Assembly (NCBI GenBank): GCA_017997825.1
Contig: JAGOEH010000053.1
Coordinates: forward strand, 1-18,084
Source of the DNA: Candidatus Delongbacteria bacterium
Lineage (GTDB): Bacteria; JAGOEH01
DNA length: 18,084 bases
Direction of reading: 5' to 3'
Shown here: positions 14,477-18,084 of the stretch, in pieces
Numbering within the stretch: position 1 is the stretch's first letter
Layout of the letters: every line of letters starts with the position of its first letter
Made by a program: the position numbers and the translations under genes
The notes under the pieces: generated by a model
Databases searched by the model: none
Seen by the model: the letters and a program-made list of their open reading frames with translations, nothing else
What the model was told of the DNA's origin: nothing

Positions 14477-15379
14477 TCACTCCGCCAGGACAAGGGCCAG
14501 TAAAATAGAATAGTATTTAGACCAATCATCATCCGCCCGAGAGGTCAGGACAATAGGGACACGGGCTCCGACGATCACACCGGCTACCTGGGCCCGTGCC
14601 AGATAGACCAAGCTCTTGTACAGAATATTACCGGCAATGATTTCCGGAACCAGAATCACATCGGCCTGGCCGGCGACCGGGGACGAAATTTTTTTGATCT
14701 CCAGACTGCGGGGTGAGATCGCGTTATCCAGAGCCAGGGGGCCGTCGAAAATAAGATCCCCTAACTGACGGCGGGCCGCCATCTGGGCCAGGACTGCGGC
14801 TTCCTCGGTTTCCGGCATCTTGCCGGGATTCACCTTCTCCACCGCGCATACATAGGCAAACCGGGGCTGTTCATATCCCAACCGCCGGCACGCCTGCCGC
14901 GTATTCTCAATGATCGAAAGCTTCTCCTGCAGACTCGGCTTGATGTTCAACGCCGCATCCGTGGCCATCAACAGCTTGGGATAACCGGGAACCTCAAATA
15001 TGGATAAATGATTCAGCAGCGTGCTCACTAACTTGTTATCTTTGTGCAGGATCGGCTTCAAATAAATCGATGTACTCAGCGCCCCTTTCATCAGAGCCTG
15101 AATCTCTCCCGTTCCAACCCGCTCAACCGCCTGCTGCGCCGCCTGATAATAATCGGAACAGCCATGGATCGTAATCCCGTCCAGCGATATCGACAGAGTC
15201 TCCGCCACCTGGCGGATCCGGGTCTCATTCCCGATCAGCACCGGCTCGATCATGCCTTTTTGATAGGCTGACATGACGGCCGATAAAGCATCCGGGTCTT
15301 CGGCCGAAACCAGTCCCAATCGCTTGCCTCGGCTTAAACCTACCTTCGGCTCCAAGTCCTGCAAACGGCTTAACACCAT
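14477..15379 (-). CDS. ptb: Phosphotransacylase, phosphate butyryltransferase-like
   Basis: Predicted to exchange CoA and phosphate on a short acyl group (butyryl-CoA or branched-chain acyl-CoA to acyl-phosphate), a step in fermentative ATP formation. The 300 residues fall in the phosphate acetyl/butyryltransferase family: LGLVSAEDP near the N-terminus, ALMKGALSTS, LLMATDAALNIKPSL, the CAVEKVNPGKMPETEEA segment, FDGPLALDNAIS, and ADVILVPEIIAGNILYK. These read as Ptb rather than Pta. No butyrate or acetate kinase is adjacent. The ATG at 15379 shares one base with the upstream stop (TGATG); AGGAG is only three bases away, so the GTG two codons on, at a more usual six bases, is an alternative start. 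A TTG one codon upstream also keeps the frame. Confidence 0.88.
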   Translation of the reverse strand: MVLSRLQDLEPKVGLSRGKRLGLVSAEDPDALSAVMSAYQKGMIEPVLIGNETRIRQVAETLSISLDGITIHGCSDYYQAAQQAVERVGTGEIQALMKGALSTSIYLKPILHKDNKLVSTLLNHLSIFEVPGYPKLLMATDAALNIKPSLQEKLSIIENTRQACRRLGYEQPRFAYVCAVEKVNPGKMPETEEAAVLAQMAARRQLGDLIFDGPLALDNAISPRSLEIKKISSPVAGQADVILVPEIIAGNILYKSLVYLARAQVAGVIVGARVPIVLTSRADDDWSKYYSILLALVLAE

Positions 15380-17019
15380 CAACTCCTTTTGAAATGAGTC
15401 ACCAGGGATTCACTAATCAGGATGGTCGGCATCCCGTAGGATATAACCACCGGTCTTCCGCTATTATAATAATATCCGTCCGAATTGTCAATCTTTAAAT
15501 CCTTGCCGATCCCCTTAATTTTCTTGCAGAATTCGAAAATATTGTCCGTCAGAACCAGATTTTTTAGTTTCTTGACCCGGCGGCCCTTCTCCACCCAATA
15601 CCCTTTTTCGATCAGGGCGGTAAAATTACCGGTGGCATAATCGCACATGATGCGGCCAAATCGCTCAACCCAGACCATCCGTCCATACGCACTCAGCAGA
15701 TCATCCGGCTTATCGGTTCCGGCCGGAACCAGCAGATTGGTCGGGGCAATCCCCGGCTCGACATCATAACGCGAGCGGCGGCTACGACCGGTCACCCCGT
15801 CCAGCTTGTTCCAGTTCTCGATCCGGCCAATCAATACCGAGGAAGGCTTTCCATTCTGTATCAGATAGATCTCTTTGCAGGGATACCCGTCATCATCAAA
15901 CAGCAGATTCGCTCGGGAGGATTTTAGCCGCGGATTATCCAGCAACGAAAACTCGATCGGAAACTGGATATTCTTGCGCATCGGATTATCCTTGAACGGA
16001 AAATCATACGCGAAATATGGGAACAGACAATGGCTCCAAAGGACCGCGTTTTGTCCCGGATCGATCAATACCGGGTAAAGATTGGGGATCGGCGTATCAT
16101 AATCCAGTCCTTGATCCCCCTCGATCCGCCTACGCAAACCCTGGAATAAAGCCTCTATATCCGGCCCCCGAATTCCCAGAATATCATCTTTGAGATGCCG
16201 GCTTCCGCCGATCTGGTGGATATACAGCTCGGAATCCACCCGACAGCGGACTTCCCACCCGGCGGTATAGATCTCATCCCGGCAAAACTCACCGTTCTGC
16301 AGCCATGAACTCATGGTCTTCTGATAATCATTCCATCGGAAGGTAATATCGGAAACCTGAGGAATCACTTGATTTTTAAAGCTTCTGAACTGTTCGAAAA
16401 AGCTTACGATCTCCTGTAGCGGAACCTGGGATGGGGGAAAACGGTTAACATCTTCCCGATACTCTTTGATCTCTTTGAATTTGATCGTTTTCACCGCTTT
16501 TTCCTCGGCCGCGGCCGGCGAATCCTTCAAGACTGCCGCACTGTCAACCGCCGGCCCGGGTTTGCCTGCCGCCGGTTTCTGCTTGGCTAAATTTTTTTTC
16601 CGGGCGGATTGGAAATACTGCTGGACCAATTTATCCAGATTCTCCCGAAACAACTTAGGATCATACCGGGATTCCGACCATCCCACCCATCCTTTACCGC
16701 TCATGAATCGCAGATTAAGGCCTCCCCAGCTCTCGGTCGATGATTCGACCACCGACTCCATGGTCGCCGTCAGCCGCCGGGTGATCACCCGTTCCAAATA
16801 CAGATGGGACTGCTCAATCCGGTATTGCTGAAGCAGATTGAAAATATCCTGAATATCCTGCACTCCGATCGAATCGAGCTGGTAAGCCGGCGCCGGATCA
16901 GCCGGTTTATCCGGAGCGGAAGCCGGTTCCGCCGTCCGGGTCTGGCCGGCAACCGGTCCCAAAGCCATCAAAGCCGGCAATGAGGCCGCCAACCGGCAGA
17001 GAAAATCGCGTCGTTTCAT
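15379..17019 (-). CDS. Exported TldD/PmbA-family protein lacking the zinc-peptidase motif
   Basis: A 546-residue protein with a twin-arginine-type signal: RRDFL at 3-7, then a hydrophobic stretch ending in VAGQ near residue 26, followed by an Ala/Pro-rich spacer. The body matches TldD/PmbA (U62) proteins: an N-terminal alpha/beta part, a charged Lys/Ala/Pro insert at about 140-180, then the family's C-terminal half with FDDDGYP (374-380), EIYLIQNGKPSS, TNLLVPAGTDKPDDLL, YATGNFTALIEKGYWVEKG, GIGKDLK and a ISYGMPTILISES ending. Where TldD has HExxxH, this protein reads SHCLFPYF (His330), so the Glu and second His are missing and peptidase activity by the known mechanism is unlikely. It starts nine bases after the PHP gene and overlaps ptb by one base. 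Its role is unknown; only one family member is in the window, although TldD and TldE act as a pair. Confidence 0.85.
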   Translation of the reverse strand: MKRRDFLCRLAASLPALMALGPVAGQTRTAEPASAPDKPADPAPAYQLDSIGVQDIQDIFNLLQQYRIEQSHLYLERVITRRLTATMESVVESSTESWGGLNLRFMSGKGWVGWSESRYDPKLFRENLDKLVQQYFQSARKKNLAKQKPAAGKPGPAVDSAAVLKDSPAAAEEKAVKTIKFKEIKEYREDVNRFPPSQVPLQEIVSFFEQFRSFKNQVIPQVSDITFRWNDYQKTMSSWLQNGEFCRDEIYTAGWEVRCRVDSELYIHQIGGSRHLKDDILGIRGPDIEALFQGLRRRIEGDQGLDYDTPIPNLYPVLIDPGQNAVLWSHCLFPYFAYDFPFKDNPMRKNIQFPIEFSLLDNPRLKSSRANLLFDDDGYPCKEIYLIQNGKPSSVLIGRIENWNKLDGVTGRSRRSRYDVEPGIAPTNLLVPAGTDKPDDLLSAYGRMVWVERFGRIMCDYATGNFTALIEKGYWVEKGRRVKKLKNLVLTDNIFEFCKKIKGIGKDLKIDNSDGYYYNSGRPVVISYGMPTILISESLVTHFKRS

Positions 17020-17028
17020 ACTAATCTC

Positions 17029-17871
17029 TCACACCGTTTGTTTAATGTTCTGATGATAGGCCAGCAATTTTTCATAGAATACATAGGGAACCCGGATCGC
17101 CCCGATATAGGTGTCCGATTTGACGCTGCCGTGATTGTCCGATCCTCCGGTAATCAGCAGATTCCTTTTTTTGGCGCCTTTAATCAACTCCATCACCATC
17201 TCGTTTCCATGATTGGGATGGAATACCTCGATCCCATCCAGCCCGAACTCCAGAAATTGATCCAGCAACGGATCACTGAAATAGGAACCCGGATGAGCCA
17301 GGACTGCGATTCCCCCCGCCTGGTGAATATAGGCGATTCCCTGCTCGGGAGTCAGTTTTTCCTTGTGCACATAGGCCGGTTTATAATACCCCAGATAATA
17401 ATTGAAGGCATAATCCACACTCGGCATCAAACCGCTCTCCACCAAAGCTCTGGCGATATGAGGACGCCCGATGCTGCCGGATTGCGCCATCTCACGGATC
17501 AGATCCATCGAAACGGGAAATCCGAGTTCATGCAAGCGATCGACAATTTTCTCCGCCCGATGTTCCCGTTTCAGCTTGTAGTATTCGATGATTTTGAGAA
17601 AATCCTGATTATCATGGTCAAAACAATAGCCCAGGACGTGAACATCCAGATTTTCAAAGCGGGTACTCAATTCAACCCCCGAAATCAATCCCAGCTCCAG
17701 CCCCTTCTCCCGGATATAGGCAAAGGCTTCCGGCATACCGGACACCGTATCATGATCCGTGATGGCAATGGCTTTAAGACGCTGCTGAACCGCGATATCG
17801 ATCACGTCCTGCACCGATTGGGTCCCGTCGGAATGGGTGGTATGAATATGGAGATCGACTAATGGACTCAT
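17029..17871 (-). CDS. PHP-domain metal-dependent phosphoesterase (YciV/RNase AM-like)
   Basis: A cytoplasmic phosphoesterase of the PHP fold. Relatives act on 3',5'-nucleoside bisphosphates and trim RNA 5' ends. The 280 residues contain the PHP metal motifs in order: DLHIHT (His8, His10), HSDGT, ITDHD (His40, Asp41), GVELST (Glu67), the family-typical GRPHIARALV, VLAHPGSY, and GGSDNHG near the C-terminus. All expected ligands appear present. Two in-frame ATGs are adjacent (17874 and 17871); CAGGGATT places the second at a more usual distance and it is used here, while a TTG at 17886 is a further, less likely start. It begins about 18 bases after the SecA stop and ends nine bases before the TldD-like gene, so all three are likely cotranscribed. 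Confidence 0.9.
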   Translation of the reverse strand: MSPLVDLHIHTTHSDGTQSVQDVIDIAVQQRLKAIAITDHDTVSGMPEAFAYIREKGLELGLISGVELSTRFENLDVHVLGYCFDHDNQDFLKIIEYYKLKREHRAEKIVDRLHELGFPVSMDLIREMAQSGSIGRPHIARALVESGLMPSVDYAFNYYLGYYKPAYVHKEKLTPEQGIAYIHQAGGIAVLAHPGSYFSDPLLDQFLEFGLDGIEVFHPNHGNEMVMELIKGAKKRNLLITGGSDNHGSVKSDTYIGAIRVPYVFYEKLLAYHQNIKQTV

Positions 17872-17889
17872 CATAATCCCTGCCAAACC

Positions 17890-18084
17890 TTACGCCTGGC
17901 CATTGGAGCCGACCCGACCGCAGCATTTTTTATATTTTTTGCCGCTGCCGCAGGGACAGGGTTCATTAGGACCGATTTTGGGCTGCATACGCCGCAGGGT
18001 ATGCCCCTTGGCTTCAGCCGGAATCTCCGGCTCCGGCTCTCCGGCCGGCGCCTTAACCGCCGAACGGGCCGCATCCAGATGCTC
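17890..18084 (-). CDS. secA: Preprotein translocase SecA, C-terminal end (partial)
   Basis: The last 64 residues of a protein entering from beyond the window's right edge. It has a Pro/Glu/Ala-rich linker, then [20 protein letters not shown] leading into KCCG: the SEC-C zinc motif (CxC then CC) that ends many SecA proteins and binds SecB and ribosomes. This motif also occurs at the end of unrelated proteins, so SecA is the likeliest call rather than a certain one. The linker composition before the motif fits SecA. The stop lies just upstream of the PHP gene. Confidence 0.75.
   Translation of the reverse strand, partial: EHLDAARSAVKAPAGEPEPEIPAEAKGHTLRRMQPKIGPNEPCPCGSGKKYKKCCGRVGSNGQA

Noticed and set aside
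17038-17862. 274-codon open frame on the plus strand opposite the PHP gene
   Set aside because: Antisense to a gene with all PHP metal motifs; the translation resembles no family.
17871-18074. 67-codon Arg-rich open frame on the minus strand at the right edge
   Set aside because: The neighbouring frame over the same bases encodes the SEC-C zinc motif of SecA, so this frame is a shadow.

Overview
The window is protein-coding almost throughout, with moderately high GC content. It looks like chromosomal housekeeping DNA from an uncultivated bacterium with anaerobic-type metabolism, probably in or near the Bacteroidota/FCB group. This placement is inference: the prephenate dehydrogenase has the short Bacteroidota-type layout, including the STxxFG-like HPMFGPTFAN and YSLSIPF stretches, and the glycosidase resembles FCB-type GH13 enzymes. 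No rRNA, tRNA, CRISPR array, insertion sequence, phage gene or attachment site was seen.

Layout. (1) 1-1424, plus: 3' part of a GH13 alpha-glucan hydrolase. (2) 1410-3161, minus: a 583-residue protein with an HPr-kinase/PEP-carboxykinase-like P-loop core, tail-to-tail with the glycosidase and overlapping it by 15 bases. (3) 3162-3546: a divergent control region with two well-matched sigma70-type promoters facing away from each other. (4) 3547-9748, plus: a compact aromatic amino acid operon, aroF - aroE::aroK fusion - aroA - aroC - pheA - tyrA, with abutting or overlapping genes. It holds every step from DAHP formation to phenylpyruvate and 4-hydroxyphenylpyruvate except 3-dehydroquinate synthase and 3-dehydroquinate dehydratase. 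(5) 9749-9818: a long inverted repeat that serves as a terminator between convergent operons. (6) 9819-18084, minus: a long run of tightly packed genes read as secA (3' end) - PHP phosphoesterase - Tat-signal TldD/PmbA homologue - phosphotransacylase (ptb-like) - TPR protein - efp - accB - gcvH - metG - dCMP deaminase. It mixes secretion, translation, carrier proteins for one-carbon and fatty acid metabolism, and nucleotide metabolism.

No clearly new multi-gene system is visible. The points most worth a second look are single-protein oddities: a chorismate synthase with Gln where the second catalytic His is expected; a fused shikimate dehydrogenase-shikimate kinase; an exported TldD/PmbA homologue that has lost the zinc motif; the unassigned HPrK/PEPCK-like kinase; and a biotin carrier and a lipoyl carrier encoded side by side without their partner enzymes.
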